A stretch of 64,000 bases of DNA, from assembly GCA_965153455.1 (NCBI GenBank), contig OZ234496.1, forward strand, positions 11,679,863-11,743,862, in the 5' to 3' direction. Below, one piece after another: positions 47,568 to 59,899 of the stretch. Every line of letters begins with the position of its first letter. Position 1 is the first letter of the stretch. This DNA is from Sphagnum compactum (lineage: Eukaryota; Bryophyta; Sphagnopsida; Sphagnales). The position numbers were made by a program, and so were the translations under genes. Below the pieces are notes generated by a model. That model did no database searches. It was not told the origin of the DNA and saw nothing but the letters and a program-made list of their open reading frames with translations.

Positions 47568-47981
47568 ATGGCGGATGATGTCGCTACGCCTTTGAATCCT
47601 CTAGTTACACCAGTAGAACAGGAAGAGCTTGAAGAAGCACCGTTCGACGTGAATGTTTCTCAGCGGCTGCGCGAAGAAGAACCGTCCAGGCGAGTGGTGC
47701 GCACTCGAGTCGATCGTTCGGTATGGGATCGTCGATTGTCTCCTAACCCACATGCTTTAGCAATCTATTTAGAATTCGTTCCTGCTCGTGGAGCCGCGCC
47801 AGAAAGGTTTGAAGAGTGTCAATGCGAAGATGATGATGTCCGTCTCCATTGTCGAACGTGGGTTCCCAGTGATGGCCATTACCGTTGGTTACGAGGCCCA
47901 ATTAATCCCCTTTCCATAGAGCATCGAGCCGAATACCTAGCTCGCACCATCCGTCGCATTCTGGAGTTTTTGCAATTGTGA
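47568..47981 (+). CDS. Unrecognised 137-residue protein
   Basis: Single uninterrupted frame from an ATG in TAGTCATGGCGG, a good plant start context. GC content is clearly above the surroundings and codon choice looks coding. The first 45 residues are acidic and proline-containing (ATPLNPLVTPVEQEELEEAP), then Arg-rich (SRRVVRTRVDRSVWDRRL). The middle holds LAIYLEFVPARGAAPERFEE and a small Cys cluster ECQCEDDDVRLHCRTW. The end is amphipathic (HRAEYLARTIRRILEFLQL). There is no signal peptide or membrane span. An AATAAA at 48099 could serve polyadenylation. I do not recognise a family. It could be a lineage-specific gene, an exon of a larger gene, or a mobile-element ORF. Confidence 0.5.
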   Translation: MADDVATPLNPLVTPVEQEELEEAPFDVNVSQRLREEEPSRRVVRTRVDRSVWDRRLSPNPHALAIYLEFVPARGAAPERFEECQCEDDDVRLHCRTWVPSDGHYRWLRGPINPLSIEHRAEYLARTIRRILEFLQL

Positions 47982-48119
47982 CCTATTCCCTTCAAATTGT
48001 TTACTAAGTTGTAATTCACCAGAGGCCACTTAGGTGGAAATACTAATACTTAAGTTTGATTTTGATTCTATCTAAGCGTTTGATAGAAATCAAAACTAAA
48101 TAAAGATGTATTATGATTG

Positions 48120-51100
48120 CATCCTAGAAATCTTTCCAGTACATCATTTGTGCCTGAAGATTATTCTACAGATTAACTTAATATTGTCATGGCGAAATGC
48201 TGTTTGTTAGTTATGGGTTTGTATTCCCAATATATCAATAAATCACATCTAATTCTACATCCCCTTTCCCTTCTCTACAACATAGAAAGATAATGCACTT
48301 AAAAAGGTTTACTAGGTCTTAAAACTAACTAAGCCTTGCATCAATAAAAGAGTCTTCTACGCTGAAATATCCAAAGGCTAATCCAACTCCTAATAATTAT
48401 TACTTGGAGGTTTATCATGATTCAAATCATTAATACTAAAGAAAACTATGGAACTAAGGCTTAACAGTTTGTGGTATTATAATCCATAGCTCACATGTTA
48501 CTTGTAGATTTGATTAAGTAGGGATGCATCATCTGAGAAAGGTAGATGAAAGACATAAGAATTAAGATTTGCTTGGAAGATGTTAAGTCTACTATGACCA
48601 ATGGGTATGAAACTGCGTAAACAAATATCTTTGTGTGAACAATAACCACCAATGATAACTTGTAAACCGCAATGGACATGGATATATTGAAAGCTATAAC
48701 TATTGTGAAAAAGGTTACTGTAAGGTTCAAATTTAAGGTCTAGGAATGTGAGCAATATGAATTAAAAGTTTCCATATTATTTGAAGGGTAGAAGAAGGGG
48801 GGTTTACACTTTGTTTCTTTGACCTTTATTTGTTAATGATGTCCAATTGAACGAAATCCCAATTTTGGCTTTTGAAAAAAGTTCCATCACAAGGGCAATG
48901 CTACCAATAGAATATTTGTCTTTTCAAAACATGTTGGGTCTTGGGTGGGCCGAAAGCATCTTGCATGCAATGTGTGGGATTTCACCCCTAAATGAAGAAA
49001 AGGCACACTCTAATCCCAAGAGATCCCTCCTATTACCAGGTTTGACCTAGAAGAGTTTAAAGCTAAAGCAAAATAAAAAATGCCTTTTTTGCTTTCTTGA
49101 CACTATCTTCTACCCTTCTCATGACATCAACTCCCACACACTTGTTGATTATGAAAAAGAAATACACATGAAGTAGAAGGCATGTGTGATTAAAGAGAAG
49201 TTATGGACTTACTTTTGAACATGATGTTAATATAAAAACTTTATTTGGAAATGAAAGTAAGATAATATTGTTAGTTATGTGTAAGCCCATCTACAAGGGA
49301 TGAATGATTGGTGTGGGTCATTGTAATACAATACAAAAAGTTAGTGGAAATTTACAACCACAAGCATGAGTTTTTCAAATATACACAAGTTTACAAGTTA
49401 GATACCTCGACATGAAGTGTTCGGCATGAGGTGTTTGAATTAATGGTGAAGGGCAAGAAAACAACATGACAACATGAATAAGCTAAGGATAGAAAAAAAT
49501 GTAGTTCCAATAAAAAGATATATTAATATGATATGTTCTTCTAGCACAAATCCTTGTGACATGGTAACAAAAAGTCCTTTTTCAGTATGAGTATTAAAAG
49601 GACATTGTCAACAATGAAAATGTCAATATTTTATCCAAACATCAATATGGAAAAAACATGGATATATGACTAATTTTATATTCATATGTGGCCCACATGA
49701 TTACATAATCTAATCTAATTCATTGCATTGGATAAACATTTAAAATTACATCCACATGGATAACAATTTTCATGATTACAATTTTTTTAATTAAAAATTA
49801 TTATTATTGTAAAAAATGGGTTTGTATTTTTTATTTAAATTGTATTCATAAGTTGTCAAGCACATGTACATGGTTGTTTACAACATGTTCAATTCAATGA
49901 GATTAATTTGATTATGATCTCATTAGTAAGAAGACTTATTAAATTCAACTATGTAATCATGTAGGTCAGATATAAATTGTCATAAGAAAGAATTGAACCT
50001 TCACATCCATCCTTAAACAACCCATCGTGCCTTTTAAATTGTGCTTAAAAATGTCAACGCAAAATCATAAACATGTCCATTTTAACCTCTTTTTCCCGAA
50101 ACAAAATTTTCACAATTGTGAAAATTTTCAAAAAAATTGTTTCAAATTTAATGATTTTTTTGGGAAAATTTTGTCAACATTCAACAAACAAAAGAAAATA
50201 AAAATCATTAAACCTCTACACATGATTAAAGCAAGTAGCAAAAACTATTAAGGATTTTTTTTAAAAATCCTTTCATGTTTTAAATAGAAGAAATTGTCTA
50301 AATCAACTTATGGATGATCACCACCAATTGGCTACATCACAAAATGAGGGGGGGAAAAAACATTGGTTCATTTGAAATATCTTGCATTTCAAAAAAAATT
50401 AATGTATTTTCTCTTCCATATAATTTTCAAATGAATTAAATGAAAATTAATAAAAATAATTCAAAGATATTTAGATTTAAAATACTTAAGTTTAATATTT
50501 TAAATTTTGACTTGGGCCATAAATTCAAATGTATTCTCTTTAATTTCAAACATAACATACATGTATTTCACAATTGTTATTACATGATTATGAATTAATC
50601 ACATGAGTTTACACATATTTAAATTTCTAATTAAATTTTAACTATTAATACTTCTAATTTCATTAAGACATAGATTAATTAAAAATAATTATTTCAGAAA
50701 CTCAGATGTAATTCAAACTATTGGCTTGGGCCATATGTTCAAGTGTCAATATTTTTATTTTAGAATTTTTTTAATTATATTAATTTTTTAATTTTTAATA
50801 TTTTAATTAAATATGTATAATAATTTCACATGTATTTTAATTTCTAATTTAAATTCCATTTGTAAATGAATATAATTTGAATATAAAATTTGAATATATA
50901 TAAATATTAATTTGTTAGAATTATAATTGTATTATGTTACTTTACTCATTAAGCTATTTTCATACATAAAATCACACTTGAAATTACATAAATTTGATCT
51001 AATTTCAAAGTAATTATGTAATTTCAAAAATAATAATTCCAAAATATTTTTCAAAATTTTAAATAACTCTGAGTCTAAAGAAATTATCTAAATTCAAATA

Positions 51101-51660
51101 TTTCATGGCCCAATTCAAAATTCAATGCATTTTTATTCATGTATATTAGTTTTAACATTTTCATGAGCACCTTTATGCTTGTATGTTTTGCCATTAAATT
51201 TTGGAAAAAAATATTATTAGGCTTTTTAATTGTTGAAAAGAAAAATCCCATGGATGGTTTTGTTAATTGTGTGTCTTATCCCTCTACAATATTATTCCAT
51301 AACACAAACACCCTTTGATAATGGGTCAAAACAACATTTGAAAGCATCTAAAAGAAAAATTAACATTCATTTTAATTATGGTTTAATTGTTCAATATTGA
51401 TTAAACCTTCATGTAGTAGTTAATAAATATCAAAATTGAAATAAAATAATTGCTCAAAGAAAGGCTCAACAAAATGCATCATATAACTTGAACATGTACC
51501 CTTCTCATGTAAACCTAATGATGATTAAGGTTTGCAAATTGTGTATATTACATGGGACACATGACATGATTAAATTTGAAATGATCATGGAAGGTGGTTT
51601 TGCATAGGGCATTGATTGTACAAATAATGATTGACCTCAAAAAAAGGTTCATGACTCATT
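48120..51660. other. AT-rich spacer, no gene recognised
   Basis: Strongly AT-rich, especially 50.3-51.1 kb. All open frames are short and of low complexity. It may be the decayed 5' part of the gypsy fossil that becomes readable at 51.66 kb. Confidence 0.4.
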
Positions 51661-52620
51661 CAAACCCAAATATAATTTGTCACAAGTGGCACCTCAAAAA
51701 TGCATCAATGAGAATCTAAAAAAGAAGTTTATTCTACATTCCAAATTTTTAATTGGTGTCACAATCCAGTTTGTCAAGAAAAATGATGATTCTTTTGGAT
51801 TTTGTGTTGATTATTATGGGATTGAATGGGTTTGTCATAAAAAAATTATACATTTTATTTTTGATATTTGGGTTGTTGGATAAATTGAACCATGCAAAAG
51901 TGTACACCAAGTTAAAGTATGTGTGCTTATAATTTAATGCATGTTCAAGAAAGTTTTGATTGGAAAACAACATTCAAAACATGATATGGTCATTTTGAAT
52001 ATGTTGTGATGCATTTTGACCTTACAGATGCATTTATTGTTTTTTAACACTTAATAAATTATATTTTTGTATGAGTATTTGGACTTCAAAAAATAGGAAC
52101 ATAACGTATGATTGACCTATTCAAGAAGAACTTTCAAAAATCAAAATATATTTCAAATTGAAAAATGTGAATGTCATCAAAATAACATGGATTTCCTTGA
52201 CTACATCATTTTTCATGAGGGCATTCACATGGACCCTCCTAAGGTTGAAAACATTGTGAATTGGGTTACCTTAGTTTTTGTTCATGTTGTCTAATATTTT
52301 CTTGTTTACTAATTCTTATTAGCGATTCATTGCACATTATTCTCTAAAGTGACCCTTTTACTTGTTTGATTAGGAAGAATCAACCTTCCACCTAATCACC
52401 TATAGGTAAAACCATTTTTCAATCTTTGAAGACTTCTTTCACAACCTCATTCTTGATTCATGTGAACCTTTTCAAACCATTTATTTTTTCTAACTTTGCA
52501 TTAAGCACAATGTTATTGTGTACAATAGAAGGCAATCTTTTTCATCTTGTCAACTTTTGTTCTTGGAAATTTTCCACTAGTGAGATTAACTACCTGATTC
52601 TTGACAAACACTCTTGATCA
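51660..52620 (+). pseudogene. Fossil of a second Ty3/gypsy reverse transcriptase and RNase H
   Basis: Across shifting forward frames the order of a gypsy pol is readable. It runs CINENLKKKFILHSKF then VTIQFVKKNDDSFGFCVDY (the RT start seen in LFVKKKDGSLR.CVDYR), a thumb-region EKCECHQNNMDFLDYIIFHE followed by GIHMDPPKVENIVNW (near 52150-52265), FLVY...IHCTLFSKVTLL (like FLGF.NFYRRFI), then SLKTSFTTSFLIHVNLFKPF and HLVNFCSWKFSTSEINYLI (RNase H). The stretch with the YVDD active site is deleted and several stops are present. The typical HDKEL wording places it nearer to chromovirus-like elements than to the 17-25 kb element. No LTRs recognised. Confidence 0.82.
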
Positions 52621-54035
52621 AATTTAATTTATGTTATTTTGCTTCAAATAACAAACCAATATCTAAGACAAAATGTTACTTTGCCTCTGATAGTGCTGGA
52701 GTTTTAGAGTGTTTTAGTACACTCGTTGGACCATTTTTTTGTTTAATGTCGCATGTGAGACCAATGAAAAAAAAGATATTTCACTGTTTCTCCTAGAATT
52801 TCATGTCATTGTTTGAACATTGCCATTCCACATTTGCCAATCATGCCTTGTTCTTAACACATTCATAGTTGGTTGTTACAATTCCCTCATTATAGGATTA
52901 TTACATTCAATGAATGGCAGAAAGGCATCTTTGTAATGTACTTCATCACATCTCAATGTAGGCCAAAGGATTATGCCATGGATGTAAGCTTCAAATGATG
53001 ATGTTCATACTTGCCACCCAAAAGCTTAACAACTCGTCTAGAATGGAGATGGGCAAAAGCCCCAGGTTAGGGTGGGGTTCAACCTCCACCAATCTCTCTG
53101 ACCAAGATGTTCTGAACATAATTTTGCAGTTTGCACAAATTAGTGAGCTTGATTCCATTCCTGCCATCATGGCATCCATAAAGAATGTATTGTTAGCCCC
53201 GAGCATACTGAGAATTAGATGAAACACAACCTTTCCGAGATGACAGTTTTTGCCAAGAATCTCCAGATACTATGCTCAAGAGTGTCCTCTCAAATTTCAC
53301 ACTGCTGTGAAGTACACTGGAATGATTAACCAAGAATATTTGTTATATGAGAATTCTCTACAGATTCAAACTTTAGTTGGATGTTGGCATGCTTCCATGG
53401 ATCTGGCGCTGAAATTGGTTTCAAAAATACTCCAGATAAAAAGATTCATGTTGAGTTGGCGGTATAGTTTGTTGTGTGATCAAAACTTGAGAATGAACTC
53501 CTTTCAGAAAAGAAAATATGAATATAGAATTTTCAAAGCATGATACATTTATGAAAGAAGCCTGAAAAATAGTTCTGCTCACTGCTCACTTCATCATGTA
53601 GAATTTGAAAGGCTTTGCACTTTGTAGTCCTCTACACAAGTTTGTACACAAAACAAAAATCATCTGGAGAGGGACTCTGAATAGGCTTTTAAGAAGGTTC
53701 CAAATCAGGACACTGATAAATAGTGATCTGTCACTTCTGGAACAGAACCCCAAAGCGTTTCAGCCTAAAAAACCTTTGGGACTAAACTAAATCTACTACT
53801 GGGCAAGAACCCTTTTGCAACAAATTTAGTAGGTCACCTGCACACCAGGGCTATTATTTGCAGGGATGCAAAAATTAGATGTGTCCGTGTGCCACTTATG
53901 AGCACTAGTAGATGGGAACCTGTATACCTGTATGGCAACCAGGCTTTGTCCACAGTTGAGTTATCAGGGTTGCCTATTTGCCTCTCAAGTGTGATTATGC
54001 AAAGGCATGCTTCCATTGCGTGTTTTATGGCAAGC
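52621..54035. other. Spacer downstream of the DOMON-b561 gene, no gene established
   Basis: The first part may be further decay of the gypsy fossil. From 52.99 kb composition is more balanced. Frames at 52991-53227 (-) and 53250-53543 (+) are open but unrecognised. The region just below 54036 would include the 3' untranslated part of the DOMON-b561 gene. Confidence 0.35.
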
Positions 54036-56609
54036 TTAAAGGCTGGTCATATGGTCATCTCCCATATTGTACTGACTCTGCATTCCATTTCTGTGCACTT
54101 GACCATTCCTTTCGATCTCAGGATCATCAAGTTTTTTGGCAGTAACCACCTTGTGCCGATGGAACCAAACAATCCATGTCACCAACTCGAGGACAATGCT
54201 AATTGCTCCCAGGATTATGAGGACAATTATGTATGCCCTCCTCCACTTGTGATTCGGTTGCAAGACATGGAGCCCTTCAAATATGTTGATGATAATGACG
54301 ATTATGGTGGCATACCCTATTGTGTGATGGTATACATTCCAATATGGTCGTATTTTTTGGTCCTTTTTTGGCCTGAGTACTACTGCTAGCACCTGCCATA
54401 TGGCCAAAGCATGTTAATGAAAGAGCATGACATCTCCCATGATATTTCCCATAGCATAGCACCCTACTGTCATGGCCTAGAGGAGTGAAAGAGGGGTTCC
54501 ATATACTAGATTTTTATGAAAGAACATTGTGATTCCAGGCCAGAATCCTGCTCAAGGCAGATGTCACAACAGTAACACTAACAATCAATAATGAGCAGGA
54601 AGAAACCAAGAGGGTTTAGAGTTTAAAGAGTCGACCTGCAGTGTGGCCAACACAAAAATGGTGATGCCCAGATTACGATGCTTGGGATAAAGGAGGGGCC
54701 TGCTGGCATAGTGTAGGAGCTTGAGACCCATTGCCCAGGCCACCACGCCTCCTGTATAGCCTGTGAGTTGACATATTACATGCAAGTAAAACCATAATGG
54801 GTCTGCAAACTGGAATGGCCGTAGGTAACGGGCAGCCATAACTCCAATTGGGAGCAATATTCCCCATGATACAGCACCAATAATTCCATGATTCTGTAAA
54901 AAACAAAAAAAAAACCAAGGAAGGTTGACTATAGGATGTTCATATCCAGCTCACGAGAAATATGTAACTTCAATGAAACTGTAAACAGCACAGACCCAAT
55001 TCAAATTTCAAGTCTACATGTATAGAGATATGTTTAAAGTTAGAACTCCTGGTCATGATAATCCATACATTGAATTACAATCTCTTGCATGACCCATGTA
55101 ACCATCTCTGAAGACAACAATTATTCATGGGTAACTTACTTCCTTCAGCCTGAGGTGGATGCCAGTCAAAGACCCAGTGGCTCCTGAAGACATGTCAAGG
55201 TTGGCAACACTCTGCAAGTTCTGTCCTGAACGAATATGTGGAGATGGTTGGTATGTCGTTAAATTAACACTAGGACCCCTATTCCAGACATGGATCAAAG
55301 AATCAGACTGATTAGGCTGTAGTTGCAATGTTGCAAATATCGTGACTGTGGTCCCATTTGCTTGTGCGCTGTAGTTCATGTAATTTAAACTCACTTTGCC
55401 TGGTAGGAGAACTGGAGAACCCTGAGCTAGCAAGGCAGTTGTCAAGTCATATGTCTTGACCAGCAGTGACGTTGTGTTCTCCCAGAATGCAACTAGGACT
55501 TGGGAACCCACCATCAGTGACTCACCAGTTGGGTTTATACCCCACCCAACCCAACCTTGAGTCGTGGCATCCTCTGTGACATCAACATTTTCCAAGGGTC
55601 CCAAGTCAGACTCATCATTTTGTGCACTTTCACAGATTTAACACTCTGAAAAGGAATTCATGAACCCTAGTCCAGGTATAAGGACTTGTCATTCTTCCAA
55701 ATTTTGTTAAGAGAACTTTCTGAGGACATGTGAATGTCAAGGTTTAACTCACTTAAGGTTGAGCTGCAAATATTATAACAGTCGATGCATTTGGAACTGT
55801 ACTCAACAACAGACCAAATTTAGAAACAGAAGTGACACATAAATACTTATTGGATGTCACCTGGGTTGACATCCAATGAGAAGAATCTACAGGTCAACTC
55901 TCAAGTGGGCCTTTGAAGGTGAGCTTTTGGAAGGTGAGCTCAATTCACATAGATGGCATCCTTAAGGAAAAGAAGGCATCCCAGTTCACTGCAAAATGAC
56001 AATGATTGCTCTCTGCTGGCTGGAGCAATGATCTGCAAATTTAGGTTTGACTGACCAATACAACAAAAGGTAAAACCTTAACACTACAATTCAAGAGTCA
56101 AGCCACATGGTTCAGACTGAAATTGTAGCAACTGTGCTCAAATTGTAACTGAAGCAGGCTTGGTTTCATTGAGATGTAAAGTCGTGTTCTTTGAGGGGGT
56201 TCTTGATGAGCCACAATCATACCGATTGAGTGATTTAATTCTAGTTTTGTTTCCACAAAGTGCAAACTTTTGCACCTCAATCAGGACAGGTACCCTCAGC
56301 TCAATTTTTTTCCACAAACAACAATTGCACGGGAAAACTTTCATCATCTAAATAAAATCAAAAAATGAATTGTGGTGTTGTGATGAATCCATTACCAGTA
56401 AAAGCGATTTCCAAAGTGCGGTTTTGGCTGAAGAGGTTCCAGGCCAAAGAAGATCCCAGTGCATTCAGAGACTTGCAATAGGCAAAGGACTTCGAATGTA
56501 CAGTGCAACTTTGAGCCATCACAGTTGGCACAGGGGAAAGCATCAGGCCCATTACCAGTACTGTCAAGATTAACGTCCACATCTTGGCCCGCCACAGATA
56601 AGCTGCCAT
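54036..56609 (-). CDS. DOMON domain-cytochrome b561 membrane protein (420 aa, 4 exons)
   Basis: Rebuilt by hand. Exons are 56609-56396, 55573-55140, 54893-54636 and 54392-54036 (stop). Junctions: ACTG|GTAATG to ACAG|AGGATG (phase 1), GGAA|GTAAGT to ACAG|AATCAT (phase 0), GCAG|GTCGAC to GCAG|GTGCTA (phase 0). The total is 421 codons, the usual family size. Residues 1-32 are a signal peptide (TLILTVLVMGLMLSPVP). About 33-200 is the DOMON domain, with SLAWNL, the conserved GWVGWGINPTG and MVGSQVLVAF. From about 217 comes the b561 core: NHGIIGAVSWGILLPIGVMA, FYLHVICQ, YPKHRNLGI, VVLRPKKD and YHHTIGY, providing the haem-ligand histidines (218, 254, 288, 324/325). The tail is hydrophilic. The family moves electrons across plant membranes, probably with ascorbate as donor, the DOMON facing the apoplast. 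All key residues are present. The start is the first ATG of the signal peptide; a longer upstream reading begins with a non-ATG codon. Confidence 0.93.
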
Positions 56610-59460
56610 TTCCCCTCGTTTTCTAGATCTGCTTTCTCTCAAAGTTTCACCTTCTGATCTCTCAAATGTGCAATTGGGTAGTTGGGCACTATTGGGTGCT
56701 GATCTCTCTTCACGTTTTAAGCGGCAGTTTTGACAAATGTTCTAGTATGTCAGCAGCTTACATGCCAGGCTTCTTGCAACTTCGTAGCTTCACCTCCGCT
56801 AGATTCAAACCCTACACAAACCTGTTACAAATTCCATTCAAGAGGATCCGATCCCTCTCGACTCTTGGGATGTTACTCCATGTGTACCAAAGAGCGGCGC
56901 CAGTCTCAAAAGAATTGAGATCCAGCCAACAATCCTTACACTAGCACTCAGCATGGGGAATGAAACTCCCACTAGTACAAACTTCAAAAGTTTTCACATG
57001 AAATGAGGAAGGAACATTAACCGAGAACTAGAAACAAGTGCTCCAACAAAAGACTCTTGACACACATAAAGCCACCAAGCAATCAAGGTACTAGTACTAC
57101 ATGCGTAACGACGACGACAAAGACGACGACAACAAATTTGCTGGAGGAAGAAAACTGATCTCAAGCTATGACCAGAAGTAACCCCAAAACTTCCAGGAAG
57201 AAGAAGATCAACTTTCCCTTCAGCATTCAAAAAGCTTAGAACCCCCGTGGGAACAACAAAAAACCCCCAAAAAAAACTAAAACAAAAACTAATCTTAGAA
57301 CTCCGAACTGCATAGAAATTATGTGGAGGAAATTATAGGTACCAAAAAAATGAGTCATAAGAAGTAAACGAAGAGAATGAATTTCGGCGCTGTCCAGAGA
57401 CTTGCGCAGCACCTTGCCAGACAAACTAGGGGAAAAAAAAGTCAATAGAGGAGAACCCGCAGTGCGTCGATTCCGGCACCGCCGAATCAACAAAACACGA
57501 CATCACATGACATCACATGGAATTACAGGAATCTTTCTTTCTTTCTTTCTTCTTCTTCATCGCGATATTATACACCTTGCACACCCTCAAAATCAGCTCA
57601 CCAATGCAGAGTACTTCCTACATCTGATCAACAACAACAACAAGGGGTGTGTCACACTGTGGCCTTGCCATTTACATTAAACAGTATCTTAAGGCAAAAG
57701 AAGAATTATGGAAACTCAAATATTTCACCATGCAAAAATATATTAATCTTCAAAAAGTCCTCTAAAAGAAACCTAAATCCTTCAAGATATTATAACTCTA
57801 TAACTAATCTCAAGTTCAACACAGGTCAAAATATCATCTTTCAAAAATCCTTGTATAAAAATAGACCTATAATTATTACCTAGGGGCCAAAATCCATTAA
57901 GCTACTATACTCTATAATGAATCTAAACACAATATCCTGGCCTACCAACAAAATAAGAAGGAATTGGAGCAAATTTCTTCCGTCCCAAAAGATTCATCGT
58001 CAATTCAACGTTTCAGTAGCAACAACAAATAATCCTATCGCTAGAATTTTCACTGGAAAAAAACACCGCCTAATTGGGTCAACTATGACACAAGAGACTC
58101 TTCTAAACAGAATCTTCGTGTCAACAGCTACAAACACTATTTCCAAATTTTTGGCTTAAGAACTCTTCTTTTGAATAAAATGTTTGGAGTTTTCTTAATT
58201 TTCTATTCAACTTGAAGTCCTGGTGCCAGGAAAATCCTTCTCTTCTCTAAGCTGTTTACAGTTGGGCAGGGTGAATCAGCACTACATTCATACCTTTACC
58301 TTATTGAGTAAGGCCTCTTTAGTAGACCTAATAATTAACATTGGAAATATTAAATTTGGACTCAGTGACCCTGATTTAGGCTCATTTTAGACTAGCCTTC
58401 AAGGCTAAGAAATCTTGAGGCCAAAAATGGGAAAATTTGAACACTTTTGGCTTTTTGTTTGGTCTTCCATTAGTTAGTAATAAAACAATGAATTATTTTT
58501 TGAAGGTCAAGGAATTCCTGTGTAAAGTTGTTGAGGCCAACAAGTTGGAAGCAAGTCTTCAATGTTTCATATGCTTTTGTTTTCTCTCTCTCTCTTGTTA
58601 TGGTAAGAGACAGAAATAGACAAATGCAAGATAAAGATGGGATTAAAATGGAGAGACAAAATGGGGGGGGGGGGTGCCGAGTTTCATTGGATTGATGTAT
58701 ATATTTCAGGGAATAAATAATATTTAATTGTTGCAACATTGACCCCAAGATTTGGGAATTGGCTCTCTAAGTTGATAGGTTTTTTTTTTTCCCCCTCTAA
58801 ACCATCTCAGGGCCAAACAATCATGGATTAAAATTATTATATTTTAGTTTGGCCTTGATTCCTAGTGTAAAGCCCTTGGGACTCGTTCCAGTGTCTGCAT
58901 CGACAGAATTGCTGGGTTTGGGTTTAACTTTGGCCTCAATTCCTTATGTAAAGTGGGTCTTAGTCTTGGGTGGGGAGATCTGAATGTTTAATAGAAGCAA
59001 CCCAAACAACTTGGGGTTTTTAGTACACAGCAACTCACAGAAAATTCTGGATGTACAAAAGTCAAAAGTCAAACATGTGGGTTTGGCTCAGCACATTTGC
59101 ACAGGTTGCTCAAGCTGGCAAAAGGCACCTGCTGTTGATTGGCTACATGGTGTGATGGGATGCTATTAATAATCTCTCACCTTTTGCATTTTGGTGGGGT
59201 GGGGGAAAAATAAATAACTAATCTTTGGTTGTGAGAAATACTGTTGCAAGGTCACAAACTGAGCATGGGCGGAGCTACTGGTACCAGTGTAGTTACTGGC
59301 TCACTCAAGGTTGGGTTCAAGTGCTTATTACCAGAATAATCTTATTGGTAGTGATGCTTCTTGAGGGGGTTCCTTCAATGAGAAGCACTCCAAGGAGCTT
59401 CCTAATGTATTTGGAGGGCACCTTAGATATGTGAATATCCTTCCTAGAAAAGAGGACGGA
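56610..59460. other. Promoter side of the DOMON-b561 gene and spacer
   Basis: The first ~150 bp is probably leader and promoter for the minus-strand gene; no clear TATA box was found. A (CTTT)n microsatellite is at 57531-57548 and a G-run of about 11 at 58663. Minus-strand frame 57493-57236 (starting MLIRRCRNRRTAGSPLLTFF) looks somewhat like a targeting-peptide exon but has no partner. No gene established. Confidence 0.35.
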
Positions 59461-59899
59461 TCTTACACCTAGGGCCAGGTGCCTACTTATAGGTGTAAGA
59501 TTCTTCTCACTCTTCAGGAAGGAAAACCTTAAATAAGCAAAGGGTCCTTACTGCAGACAAAAGTACTGCATGCTCTTTTTGGCCCTTATCTGCCCTTGGC
59601 TTGATCCATCTTTTTGGAGAAAGATGGACGAGACCCAGACACCATATTGATGCTACCCATTATAGACTTTGTGTCCTATTATGCACATTCTGGTCCTGTA
59701 ATAGATGCTAGGTGTTATTACAGGCTTAAAATATGCATAATAGGATCTAAAGTCTATAATGGGCAGCAAAAATATGTGACTGGGCATTTCCAGACACATC
59801 TTGGACCGGCAAATGGGCAAGCAGGGGAAAAAATGTACTGCTTGCAATAAGGACGCTTTGCTTTTTTTAAGCATCCTCCTTTAAGGAATAGGTGTAAGA
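59461..59899. mobile_element. Long foldback (MITE-like) element, 439 bp
   Basis: The ends are inverted copies: TCTTACACCTA (59461-59471) and TAGGTGTAAGA (59889-59899). Inside, two arms of roughly 170 bp (about 59528-59705 and 59711-59872) are imperfect complements around a very short loop near 59708. Matching segments include CTTAAATAAGCAAAGGGTCC against the complement of GGACGCTTTGCTTTTTTTAAG, and TGCTACCCATTATAGACTTT against the complement of AAAGTCTATAATGGGCAGCA. A second TAGGTGTAAGA copy lies at 59490-59502. The structure fits a foldback or MITE. A target duplication was not identified. Open frames on both strands here are shadows of the palindrome. Confidence 0.8.

Noticed and set aside
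53889-54389. 166-codon plus-strand ORF
   Set aside because: It is the antisense shadow of the last DOMON-b561 exon.
59614-59874. Mirror-image ORFs on both strands
   Set aside because: Produced by the foldback element: the two strands encode nearly the same peptide because the sequence is palindromic.
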